The translations under genes and the position numbers were made by a program. The notes under the pieces are model-generated. The model had not been told where the DNA came from. It searched no databases and saw only the letters and a list, made by a program, of their open reading frames with translations. This document shows positions 35,014 to 45,775 of a DNA stretch of 64,000 nt, one piece after another; position 1 is the first letter of the stretch; every line of letters begins with the position of its first letter. The DNA comes from Buxus sempervirens (Eukaryota; Streptophyta; Magnoliopsida; Buxales; Buxaceae), in NCBI GenBank assembly GCA_947561395.2, contig OX387185.1:22821866-22885865 (forward strand), in the 5' to 3' direction.

Positions 35014-35950
35014 CCCCAAAAATGGCCTTTTTCGGGCTTTGGCCATTGGGGTGGTTTTCAGGGGCTTCCTAGGGCCTCCTACAAGTCTTGTAGGCCCCTA
35101 AGTGGGCCCACATTGGTTCAGGTTTGGGAGAAGCCTCATTTGGCTTCCTTTGGGACTTTCGGGAAATGGCAAAGGAGCTAGCCATGGTGCATGGGCCTGC
35201 TGCTCCACCTCTTTCCAGCAACCAGTAGCAATGATATGGGGGGCTTAGCACCGCAAATTTCATGACTTCACATCATTAATTAACCAATCATTAAAGCCAC
35301 AGCAAGCATGTATCCTTAGTTAAACCAAATAACCGCATGAACCCGCGTGTCATGAAGTGAGGAACAGCAACGCTAAAAAACAGTAGCTAACATTCAAGCA
35401 CTAGAACATTACTAAGGGGATGAGGGATGCATGGAGTTTGATGGCACTCACACGTGGCACTTTGGGGACTGATTTAAGGGTGCACACAGATGAGAATCTA
35501 CCGGAACAGCAACCATTTGGAGGGGATCAACATGCTTTCATGGGTTGAAAATAATGGGCAGGTGGGGTGGGGGAGCAGACTTGTGCGTGCACAAAAGAGA
35601 AGCGAGAAAGCAGCAGGTAAAGGGGGTTGGGATCATGTTCACACACACACCAAAAAAATAGCAAATGGTGAGGGGGAGGTTAGAGGAACCTACATGTTAG
35701 CACCAAATAGTAAACCCAACCGGGAGAATGACCATGCATCCCCATCAATCAGCAATAGGTCATAGGGGAACAGGTGACATGCTTGATATCCGAAAGTCAA
35801 TAAATCACCAAAGAGAAGGACGTGCACTTCCGTCTCAAAATAGAAAGGTAACCCAAACAAATAAACATGAGTATGACTACAGGTTAATGTGTTAGGTCTG
35901 CAAAACACAAAAAAAAAAGACGGAGAAAGGGAAGAGAGGGTCATGCACAT

Positions 35951-35977
35951 GGGGGGGGGGGGGGGGGGGGGGGGGGG
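35951..35977 (+). repeat. G27 homopolymer
   Basis: Uninterrupted run of 27 G followed by AGGAGG. The exact length may be an assembly artefact. Confidence 0.85.
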
Positions 35978-37137
35978 AGGAGGATTGAACTTGCTGGGAA
36001 CAGCAGTAGCACCAAGGCCTACCGCTGTCCCCAGCAGCAGCCTAAATGGGTTAACATGAGGGTGTAAAGGGGGCGGGTAAACACACAAAAAGACAAATGG
36101 TAAACAGAAAAAAAACCACCAAATAGCCATTGACAAATGGCAGATTATAGATGATATTGGTGAGTGTTTTGATAACACCCAAAGCATGTGCATGCAAGTA
36201 AGACATGGTCCCTAGGGACTGATTTCCTTGTAACAAAAAAAACAGCAGCTCACATATGTTCCTACTCAATCATACATGTGATTACAGCAAAAGAAAAGAG
36301 TGCTCATGAGACCCTATCATGCCCCCTAGAAAAATAAGCAAACTTCATGCATGCATACCACCATATGCCATTACAAAAAAAAGAATACAGCAAGAAGTAA
36401 AGAAAGGGTTGGGGTGCACGATTAGCAGTAAAATACCAAAGAAGTCTTAAATAAAAGTGAGAAAAGAGGAGAGAGGAGAAGGGAAATGGGGGCTGTTAGA
36501 GGGATACATAAGAGAAAAACTGAGAAGGGACATGCTCCTTCTTTTCATGCATAAAAAACACTGCTGTAAACCCCAAAATCCAGCAACCTCTCGGGACATT
36601 TGAACCTATTTCTACCAACTAGAAAACCTTCCCTTCCCTACTTCAAACCACCGGAGGCCTACCTCTCTTATCGTAGACGAAGCATATCCCATGGAAAGCA
36701 AGAAAAAATAATGGAGAGAGAAGGAAACTCACATTTCTTGCACAAGAAACTATCACAACATGCATGGGAATTTACATGCTCTAAATAGACTAAAACTCAT
36801 ATATGTGGAATAAAACCTTGCAAGGATGCTTACCTTGTGTCCACAAAATGTTTTTGAGGTATGCTTCAACCTCCCCTAGACTTGGACGGTTGCTGGAACT
36901 CCCCCTTGTAGCACCAACAGCAACAAACCTCTCTTTGTTTTCGTAGGAAAGTGAAGAAGAAGTAGAGAGCAAGGGGTTTAATGGTCTTGGGATGGGGTAA
37001 AGGGATTATGGAGGGCAAAGAGAGTTGAAGAAGGGAGGGTTTGGGTGGGAAAGTGTGGTGGAAGAAAGCTGAGAAACAACCAAAGAAGCCAACCCCCAGC
37101 CAGAGGTGGCTACTGTGCTTTTATAGACAAACTTAAT

Positions 37138-37382
37138 GTATCCGGCATTAAATGTCAGATACACTACATGTCCTTCGTATCCGGCATTTAATTTCAGATA
37201 CACTGAACCTCCTTTGTATCCGGCATAAAATATCGGATACAAACAAAATTATTTCAAAAATTTAATGCCGCCGCGAATTTGTCGGGGAATCGGTGCGAAT
37301 CTCGCCGAGCAAATCTTTGTATCCAACATTTGAGTCCGGATATGAAGAGGAGCAAGTGTATCCGGCATATTTGGTCGGATAC
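37138..37382 (-). repeat. Palindrome array upstream of TATA, c4
   Basis: Five 25-bp units at 37138-37162, 37177-37201, 37216-37240, 37319-37343 and 37358-37382, arms GTATCCGGCAT and its complement, centre AT-rich and variable. The TATA box (minus strand CTATAAAAG at 37117-37127) is adjacent. Confidence 0.92.
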
Positions 37383-37970
37383 AAATCAAAAAATTACGGA
37401 TTTGCCCCTCGACTTGACCGATTCGACCGATTTGACACTTTTGGATATCTACTGATTGCCCCCTGCGAAATTTTACTTTAAACCCTGGGATATTTTGCAT
37501 GTTTGGATATTTACGGATTGCCCCTCGAGATATTTTGCTGCGTTGGCTGCCACGTTTGCAGTTCCTGCGCCACGTGTGCAGTTTCCGATTTTGCTGCTCG
37601 GAAACTTCGACAGCTCATATCTTCTTCATTCGGACTCCAATTTGAGCAAACTCAATTGCGTTAGGCTCGTATCAGAGCCATCTATCCAATGACATAAGGC
37701 TAAGCACTTGGCACGGGGTTCGAGGAAAAGTCAACTTTCAGCTCATCCTCAAGTTTGACCGGCCCACAGAACCTTCATCCGAACTCTAATTCCAGCAAAC
37801 TCAGTTGCGTTGGAACCGTGTCGAGATTGTCTATCCATTGAGATAAATCAAGGTGGCCAATTATCACTTGATCAAAAGGTCAAATCTCGACCCCTCAGGG
37901 TTTGACTTTTTAGCCGGGTTTTACATTTTCGGCTTTTTCAGGAGCGCAAAAATGAGGTGCTTACAGGGAG

Positions 37971-38662
37971 GATAGAGTTCTCCAGATAGAAAACTCTTTT
38001 AAAGAATTATCACCATTTAGAAATAAATCTTACTTCTTAAAGAATTATCAATATTTGTAGATAATTTATTTATTTTGAGAATTATCAAAACAAATAATTA
38101 TTCAATGGGGCCCACAAGCAATTTAGTAACTTTTTGTGGAGAGAAAATTCTATTTATTTTATTTAAATAATTTTATCTCTAAATGGGGTCCACAAATTTT
38201 TTATGAGATTTTGCCATGTGGCATTTTTTAATCTAAAAAATTTCCCTTCCTAATAAGTAATAAAGTTGTTTGGTAACACGATCAATTCACTTTGAATTTA
38301 AACTTTCATATATATAGTGAAATAACTTTGATTTGCCATGTTGTTAAAATAATTATCTATACTATATTTAATGCGAGAAGGCCCCTTGGGAAGTGTGTCG
38401 AAAACTATGTACTATTTCCCCAAAAAGCTCATACCTTACTTTGTTTGGGTTTCAACATACATGGTTTCACCAGTCAAAAACTCTAAATCTTCTCTCAAAA
38501 TCCAAGCAGTTATAAAACTGTTCATTCCCTTTCCTTTCTGTATATGTGCGGTATTGCACGTGCACCTTGCAAGTATTTTATAATGTTATAATGTCTCTTG
38601 CAAGAAACTAATAATTCAAAAATAATTTTGAACTTTAAACTTTATAGTTTCCACATGTATAT
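37971..38662. other. AT-rich sequence, unassigned
   Basis: No open frame, LTR terminus or repeat family that I recognise. It contains repeats of 'aagaattatca' (38000-38095) and two similar 'ggggcccacaa/ggggtccacaa' words. Either the continuation of c3 beyond c4 or older flanking DNA. Confidence 0.5.
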
Positions 38663-39314
38663 TGTAAGCACCCAAATTTTGATCAAACCAAAATATGCTA
38701 AAATGAAAACCCTAGCTGAAAAGTCAAACCCTAAGGGGGCAAAAGTTGACTTTTTTATCAGGTTCAAATCTGCCACCATACTTCTTCCCTATGATTAGGA
38801 AATTCCGACACGATCCTAACGCAACTGAGTTTGCTCGGATCGAGGTTCGGATGAAGAAGATATGGCTGGTCAAACTTGAGGGGAGCAGAAATTGACTTTC
38901 TACTAAACCCCAGAACAGCTGACCAAACTTGTCCCAGTGGATAGGTTATCCTAACACGATTCCAACGCAATTGAGTTTGGTTGAATCGGAGTCCCGGATA
39001 ATAAGTTATTAGCAAAACAAGAAACCCTAAAAACTGCCAACGTGACAAAAACAGTAGAGAAAATAGCAGAAAAAGGTGTCTGGGGGCAAATCCCTAAATA
39101 TCAGGACATTCAAAAATATTTGAGGGCATTTTTGTAATTGCTTAAGGATGAATCCGTAAATATCCAAAATGTTAAAAATATCTCAGGGATTAATCTGTAA
39201 ATATCAAAAGTTCTAAAATATCTCAAGGATGAATATGTAATTATCTAGGGATGAATCTGTGAATATCAAATTGATGAGAAAATAGCTCAGGGGCCAATCT
39301 GCAAATATCAAGAT

Positions 39315-39566
39315 TTGCTCTCTCTCTCTCTCTCTCATGATTGGTGTTCCCCATGTGCATGCATGTGCATCCCATCATGCATACACCTCTCTCTCTCTCT
39401 CTCCCTCATGAGCACCCATGCATGCATCATGCATACATCTTTCTCTCTCTCTCTCTCTCTCTCTCATGATTAATGTTCCCCATGTGCATCCCCCATGCAT
39501 CAACTCTCTCCCTCTCTCTCCCTCCCCATGCATCATGCACCACACTCATGCATCACCCCATGCATC

Positions 39567-39637
<71 letters not shown>

Positions 39638-39650
39638 CATGCATGCATCT
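39315..39650 (+). repeat. CT microsatellite with CATGCATG words, X 5' LTR
   Basis: Four CT tracts alternate with words such as GTGCATGCATGTGCATCCC and CCATGCATGCATGCATC, ending just before the TATA box. CATGCATG is the RY element bound by plant B3-domain factors. The apparent Leu-Ser repeat frames here are microsatellite artefacts. Confidence 0.88.
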
Positions 39651-40643
39651 TCCATGCCATGCCCATTATAAAATCCCCCATAACCCCATACGTAGAGAGG
39701 ATGAGCTCATTTTTTGGCTCATGTCATTTCCTCTCCAACCTCTCTCCCAAGCTCTCTTCATCTCTCCCACTAGTTCATCCCACTTCTCCAAGTCCCTCCT
39801 TGCCTCCTAAATCACCTAAGCTCCATTCTAAGACACTTTGATCCCTCCCCAACCTATCCTCCTTCACAAAAAGTCTTGCAAGATCCCAAGAAGCTGCTGT
39901 TGGAGTCGGAGGGAACATCTCCAGCTCTTGTGGTGTTTCAAAGGACCTCAATCACATCTCAAAAGGGCTCTCAGCCCCCAAGGTAAAGCTTCCATATGTA
40001 TCTTGTTCACCATATATGGATATGAGCATGTTCCAAGCATTTCAAGGTGTTCTCCATTTTTTAACATGTTATCTTTCTCCCCAAGCATGTTAGTGCCTAT
40101 TTTCTTCACTTTTCTTCTTCATTTCGAATGAGAAAACCCCCATGGTAAAGGGGAATGCACGAATGGACCTAAGGGGGGAAGAGGGTTTTATTTTCATAAC
40201 CTTAAGGTCTTCAAAGTTGATGTCACGTTTCTGATTTTTCCTATTTAAACATGGGAGCTTGTTCCCTTCCTCTTAACTCTCATGTACCCCTTTTCATAAG
40301 CCCCTTTGTCCCTTCTCTTGCTTGTTTTTTTTTATCTTCATGGTAGCTAGTCTTAGCATGTTTTAGAACATTGATTTCAGCATTTTTTAAGCTCGATGAA
40401 GCATACGTATACATGTGTAAAGGATCCCATATGCATGCTCCCACACCCCCAAGGTACCCCAAGTCTTGTATGGACATCATGATAAGTCCCCTTGATTGGA
40501 TTTGTTAGCGTCCACTCATGTACACATGCACACTTTGTGTTTACCCACTGATTTCGGTAACTTCATGTGCCCCATTTGTTTGCTGCCATGTGAGTAGGGA
40601 AAACCCAAAAGGCAGGCCCATTCAAAAAAAGACCACTTTCAGA

Positions 40644-40786
40644 CTGATCCGACAACTCAGGTCGGATCAGTAGATTTTTGTTTGTAGCCGACTTGGGTGG
40701 TCGGCTACATGTAGTTCTGTGTGTAGCCGACACCCCAGGTCGGCTACATAGGCTTTTGTGTGTAGCTGACAACTCAAGTCGGCTAC
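40644..40786 (+). repeat. Palindrome array, X 5' LTR
   Basis: Four units at 40644-40670 (CTGATCCGAC...GTCGGATCAG), 40684-40708, 40723-40747 and 40762-40786 (GTAGCCGAC...GTCGGCTAC). Confidence 0.92.
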
Positions 40787-41816
40787 ACTGTGGAAATGTC
40801 AATTTTTGCATTTTCTTTGTTTTATGTTATTTTTATGATCTTTTAATCGAACTGAATGAACCAGTAGGGTTTCGGGTATGGGACTTGGACTATACTGATC
40901 CAACCGGATTCGTTGTGGGCCTTCCAACGGGGCCCACCAAGCCTGACAAACTCACTTGAGTGTAAGTAAGCAAATCTAATCAGATGAGTGGGTCATACCA
41001 TTGAAGGCCCACCGAAGCCCAATTTGTAGCATGCTGGATAGCCTAGGTGTGGTTTGGCCGCGACCATGGGCTTGGGTCTATCGGGCCCAGCTCCCTTCAA
41101 GGGAAGCCCACAAACCAAAGGAGGGGATCCGTTAGCCCCAACCCCAATGCCTTGGGCTTTCAAGCCCAAACCTAGATTATGGGCCCCAAGCCCATGCCTG
41201 GGCCTTTTGAAAAGACTAAACAAAGATAATTAAAGTATCAAGGCAACTACTGTGTGGCCCACCCAATGGGCCCACAAAACTATCCAGGCCCACCAAGCAT
41301 AAATCTTAAACTCTTTGGATCAAACCTTAAATAAAATCAACCAAATCAACCAAAACCGAAAGGTTTATCCAATGTAACCCCAAACGGGACTTGAGCTTCC
41401 ACTAAAGCCCAAATTGGTATCCGTGGGCCTTCCAACGGGGCCCACACACCAGAACCAGATCACTCAGGTTAGATAAGATAAAACAAAATTAATGGGACCC
41501 ACACCACTCAGGTGGTTCCACCAGACCCAATAAAATGTGCATACTGGCTTAGGAACCGGGTGAGATAGACCAAAACAAGTTGACTCAAACCAGGAAACCC
41601 ATGGGACCCGTCATTCGACGGGGGCGGACCGGGGTGTCTACGAACTTCCCCGAACCGTAACCGAGACCCTACTTAGAATCTCAAGCCATAGACCAGCCTA
41701 TTAGACAAACTTAGGCACCCAGGTGTCTGCCTGCACCCCATCAGGCAGTGGCAACTCCAACCTTCCCGAACTACCCTTTAGGAGGCACGCCTCGCCGTGC
41801 AACCATGCGCCCAACC

Positions 41817-41834
41817 TGGTAACTCCGCTGGGGA
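41817..41834 (+). promoter_or_regulatory. Primer-binding site of element X
   Basis: TGGTAACTCCGCTGGGGA three bases after the LTR. It resembles the Ogre/Tat primer site complementary to the 3' end of tRNA-Arg (TGGCGACTCTGCTGGGGA as I remember it) with a few mismatches. It marks the start of the internal region. Confidence 0.75.
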
Positions 41835-43380
41835 CTCTCAACCCAATAAAACCCCTGGTTAGAATGAGTCAACGTAAGAGGAATTTAGTCGATTTTAGGG
41901 ATTCCTACCGCCTTATCTTAGTAAAGCATAGAATACGCGCATATACGGATTCTGGGGAGTCCTGTCATAAAGGAGGAGATAATTGCCTAAGGCAATTGGA
42001 TTTTAAGCAGGACCATTATGACCCCTCCAATTACCTGGGGACTCTCCCAGAACATCGTATTGCATGCCAGTTCTGCACTTTACTATATAAGACACTAAAA
42101 ATTCCTTTATCAACAAAAATCCAAGTCAAAACTCACCCGTTTAGACACAGCACTCAGCCCAACTGCACACACGGGCACACCACTACATCGTGGATGGGTT
42201 TCTTTTATAGTTTTCATGATAAACTGCGTGTGGTGACATGCACAAGGGAGACTGCGTGAATGATCCGACCCTGAATGGATGGATAAGGATATTGTATCTT
42301 CTTTACCAAAACTTAGACCTCTCTAGCAGCCACCCTTCTGATTCCTATGAACTGACTTTGGGATTGTATTAGCCCTACACTCCCGTGGCTTGCCGGGGAA
42401 AGCAGGGTAAACCCATCTCCCCAGGTTTCTGGATTCCTATAGCACCACTGGTTTCTTGCCATGGTACGCGAGAGTCTAGTACTGGTCCAGACCCTTGTAG
42501 GCGTATGTCTCGGGCTGGGTATCCTTCCCCACCTATCGCTTCTGAATAAACCGCGTTTTGTGATTGTAATATGATGTGAATGATGAATACAAGAGGAGTA
42601 AAAGCAATCTAAAACCCAAGAGTCCATTAGGGGCAGCAACCTTCGCATTTTTGCATCCAATTGAGTAAACCCTAGATCATGGGCTACCTCAGCCCTAATT
42701 TAGGAAGCCAACCAAAATTTTATCAGGGGAACCACCCCATCTCCATGCATTGAGTCCTGTGAGCCGTGGGCCTCAACCCATTGAGTCCGCTAGAAGCACG
42801 CTAAGTCCGGGTCAGTCTTCAGGTAGATGAAAGCCAGCCAGATCAGAAAAAGCAGACGAAAGGAAGCCAGATCAGAGCAGGGGCAGTGAAACCCTAGATC
42901 TAGGACTTTTCAGCCTACCCCTTTGAATTCAATTGTATCCTGTCATAGGGTTCCCAACAACCCTGGGATTGAACACTGTTTTTAATTTTTTAGGCTTCAA
43001 GTGATTTCGCCCTCATTGGCAAGTTGTAAGCATTTCTTCGATCAGATTGCAGAGATTCTTCAAAACAGATGAAAGAAAAGGCTGATCAGGATTTAGATGT
43101 GCTTCCTCACACAAGTACGTCTAGGAGTCGTGCCTTCGATGGCACCAACCCTTTTAGGGCTACACACACATTTCAATTTCGTTTTGTGTGTTTTGTTTGA
43201 ACCTATGTCAGGGGATGGTAAGCCCCGCTACATTTGCCTTTACCTTCCTACACATGCATAAACCATTTGCACATCAAAGTGCACCCATTTCAAAATCAAA
43301 ACCACACCAACACTTTTGGTCAAAATTGCTTTAAAAAAAATTTTCAAAAAAATGAATTTTCAAAATCAAATCGCTTTCAG

Positions 43381-43534
43381 GCGTACATTAAAGTGCCTCA
43401 GGGCATACATCAAATTGCCTTCGGGCGTACATCAAAGTGCCTTAGGGCATACATCAAATCGCCTCAGGGTGTACATCAAAGTGCCTTTGGGCATACAGCA
43501 AATCACCTCCGGGCGTACATCAAGCCGCCTTCCG
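43381..43534 (+). repeat. 22-bp tandem repeat in X leader
   Basis: Seven contiguous 22-bp units of the form GCRTACATCAAAKTGCCTYNGG, partly alternating in pairs (gcgtac/gcatac). Each junction forms a mini-palindrome such as GCCTCAGGGC. Confidence 0.9.
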
Positions 43535-43724
43535 AGGTGCACATTGTTTTCAAAAAGCACAGATTAAAGTGGCCTCCAGGTCTACATAAAAATCGTCTTT
43601 CACGACGTACATTTGTAAAAATCTCCCGTGACCCACGATAAACCACTTTCCATGGTTATATTGTGCTATCATCCAGGAGAAACATCGAATTGTCCTTTCA
43701 TGGGTATATTCTTTTCAATCGAAG

Positions 43725-44295
43725 GAATGCCATCCACGGCATGACATGTGGAACCAGTTCCAATGGTCCCCCAATGTTGCTACTTCATAGCACTAATTCC
43801 AAAATTTGCCAGTCACGGCATGATTTCGGATTTCGCCATCAAATGGAAAAACCTTAGAAAAGATTTCCAAAAAGTGTTTTAAACCAATCTTTCAAAATCC
43901 TTGTGCCATCCACGGCACACTCACAAAATTTCCAAAGAATCATTATGCCATGCACGGCACAGTCCTAAAATTTTCAAACTCACTTTGCCATCCACGGCAT
44001 AAATCATAAAGTTTTTAAACTCCTGTGCCAGTCACGGCATAAAACAAAGGAGAAAGAGAGATTTCAAAATTCATAGTGCCATCCACGGCACAGTAAAGCT
44101 GTCAAGCCTGCAGTGCCATCCATGGCACTTCACCAGATTCTCAAAAAACTCATGTGCCATTCATGGCGCAGAACCAATAAAAGATTTTCAAAATTCACTT
44201 TGCCATCCATGACACCAAAACCAAGATTTCAAAAATCACTGTGTCATTCACGACACCCTAAAAATTTTCAAATGCATTTTGCTATACACAGCATT
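43725..44295 (+). repeat. GTGCC-ATCCAC-GGCAC hairpin array in X leader
   Basis: About twelve hairpin words, 14-16 bp, at irregular 35-80 bp intervals (43728, 43808, 43903, 43947, 43986, 44026, 44077, 44112, 44153, 44199, 44241, 44280), with A-rich spacers. Two late units show paired changes that keep the stem: GTGTCATTCACGACAC (44241-44256) and TGCTATACACAGCA (44280-44293). Confidence 0.88.
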
Positions 44296-44299
44296 CCTT

Positions 44300-44900
44300 T
44301 TTTAGCTACCCTTCCCATACACGGGATAACACAACTCACAAACCACCCTTGGGCTACCATTCTCGTGTTTGAGATAGCATAGCTTCGGCTACCTTTCTCA
44401 TGCACGGGATAGCACAGCTTTCAAGACGACCACCCTTGGGCTACCCTTCTCGTGTTTGGGATAGCACAGCTTCAACTACCCTTCCCCTACATGGGATAGC
44501 ACAGCTTTCAAGAAGGCCATAATAACGGCATCCACCCTTGGGCTACCCTTCTTGTGTTTGAGATAGCACAGCTTCGGCTACCCTTTTCATGCACGGGATA
44601 GCACAGCTTTCAAGACAACCACCCTTGGGATACCCTTCTCTTGTTTGGGATATCACAGCTTCAGCTACCCTTCCCCTACACGGGATTGCACAGCTTTCAA
44701 GAAGACCACCCTTCGGCTACCCTTGCCAATCCCCGGCATAGCACAGCTTTCAAGAAGGCCCTAATCACAGCATTCACCCTTGGGCTACCCTGCCAACCCC
44801 CGGCATAGCACAACTTTCAAGAAGGCCTTAATTACAGCATTCACCCTTGGGCTACCCTTGCCAACGCCCGGCATAGCACAGCTTTCAAGAAGGCCCTAAT
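44300..44900 (+). repeat. GCTACCC...GGGATAGC hairpin array in X leader
   Basis: About a dozen units 'ggctacccttctcgtgtttg' + 'ggatagcacag', grouped in higher-order repeats with 'tttcaagaaggccctaat'. Arms GCTACCC and GGGATAGC pair with one bulge; in later units the inner words become TTGCC...GGCATAGC. Confidence 0.88.
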
Positions 44901-45010
44901 ACGGCATTTTCCATGCATGGCTGCAGCACTATCCACAGTGCGAAGATTCTTTTTGCCATGCATGGCTGCAGCACTATCCACAGTGCGAAGATTATTTTTT
45001 GCCATTCACA
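44901..45010 (+). repeat. Two 45-bp repeats in X leader
   Basis: 'gccatgcatggctgcagcac' followed by 'tatccacagtgcgaagatt' occurs twice (from about 44911 and 44955). Contains the perfect palindrome GCCATGCATGGC. Confidence 0.85.
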
Positions 45011-45775
45011 GCACCAACTGTAAAACCCCGAATTTTCAGTAAATAAATAAATAATAATTACTTATGAATATCTTGAATGTCAATATATTTGTCAAAATAA
45101 ATTAGAGAATAAACATGGAAATTTCGGAAGAAATTGAATGGGTAGATGTGAAAATATTAAGAGAAGGGTATCTCGGTCAATTCACATTAATTATCGGTAA
45201 ATAATTAAATACATTAATTAAAATTTGTTATAAGACTTGAGAAATAATAATAGATTTAAATTGGGGTTTAGATTGTCTATTAACCATGATATTTAAAGCT
45301 TAGTAATTGTAATAATGGCGTATTGGTAGTTATACTTGATTTGAAACCTGAAGTCGAGGAGAGGAGAATTTTGTTGAAGGATATTAATTATAATTATAGA
45401 TGATCACACTGATAGAGGAGATCCGGAGTTTGACGCAGATCTGACCGTTGGATCGTGAGATATCAAGGAAAGAGTGGATTAACGGTCCTTATTAAGTCTA
45501 ATGAATGGGTAAGTATGGAACCTGACCCTAGGGAGATGCGTGGGATCAGGGAAGAATAAAATAGGGTTTAATATTTTAGTTGCATTCGTAGGGTGTCTTG
45601 GGCGTTGAAGTTTGGAGGCTGCGGCGGAAGAGAAGAAGAACGAGAGAGAGAAAGGGGGACCGAGAAGGAGGAAGAGGGCATATCTCTGGTTTCTCACCAT
45701 TCCTGGAACGTCTCTTGCCTGCGAAGAGGAGAGGAAGTCTCTGGTTGGAAGAAGAAAGGATCTGAGCGGATGGAG

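Larger units (their letters stand above)
33904..37965 (-). mobile_element. Beta solo LTR c4, complete, inverted
   Basis: 4062 bp, TGTGCGCGCG...GAGGTGCTTACA on the plus strand, with a perfect GGGAG duplication (33899-33903, 37966-37970). Reading minus: terminus, two U3 repeats (about 37600-37860), palindrome array (37138-37382), TATA (37117-37127), donor-like AAG/GTAAGC (GT at 36833-36832), long leader, palindrome block (34950-35013), the GGCCCA-rich stretch and the terminal signature. It has no coding capacity. 35270-36780 is purine-rich non-coding sequence with a G27 run. The best reference for the beta LTR in this window. Confidence 0.93.
38663..41813 (+). mobile_element. 5' LTR of element X (beta)
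   Basis: 3151 bp, TGTAAGCACCCAAATTTTG...CATGCGCCCA, immediately before the primer site. U3 repeats about 38770-39010; CT microsatellite and CATGCATG words 39315-39650; TATA (CATTATAAAAT, 39663-39673); donor-like AAG/GTAAAG (39982/39983); palindrome array 40644-40786; TGGGCC-rich stretch 40860-41500; terminal signature 'gcaccccatcaggcagtgg' near 41740. Confidence 0.9.
41835..45018 (+). other. Leader of element X, first part
   Basis: Untranslated leader, no gag-like frame. 41835-43370 is ordinary sequence including 'gtcaggggatggtaagccccgc' (43208). From 43381 on it consists of four successive repeat arrays listed separately. It is interrupted at 45018 by alpha copy D and resumes 48414-48675 with two more hairpin words (48478, 48507). 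Confidence 0.75.

Noticed and set aside
35690..36193. Poly-Pro/Phe-rich open frame across the G27 run
   Set aside because: Produced by the homopolymer (Pro codons on the minus strand) within a non-coding LTR leader.
39418..39841. Open frames coding for long Ser-Leu repeats (also 56587-56864, 59194-59695)
   Set aside because: They are translations of CT microsatellites inside the LTR, present in several frames and on both strands; no sign of a real protein.
42313..42660. 115-residue minus-strand open frame in the X leader
   Set aside because: Antisense to the leader, no recognisable domain and no similarity to any retrotransposon protein that I can see.
43381..43534. Regular 22-bp repeats as a CRISPR-like array
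   Set aside because: Units are contiguous with no spacers, and the context is a plant retrotransposon leader.
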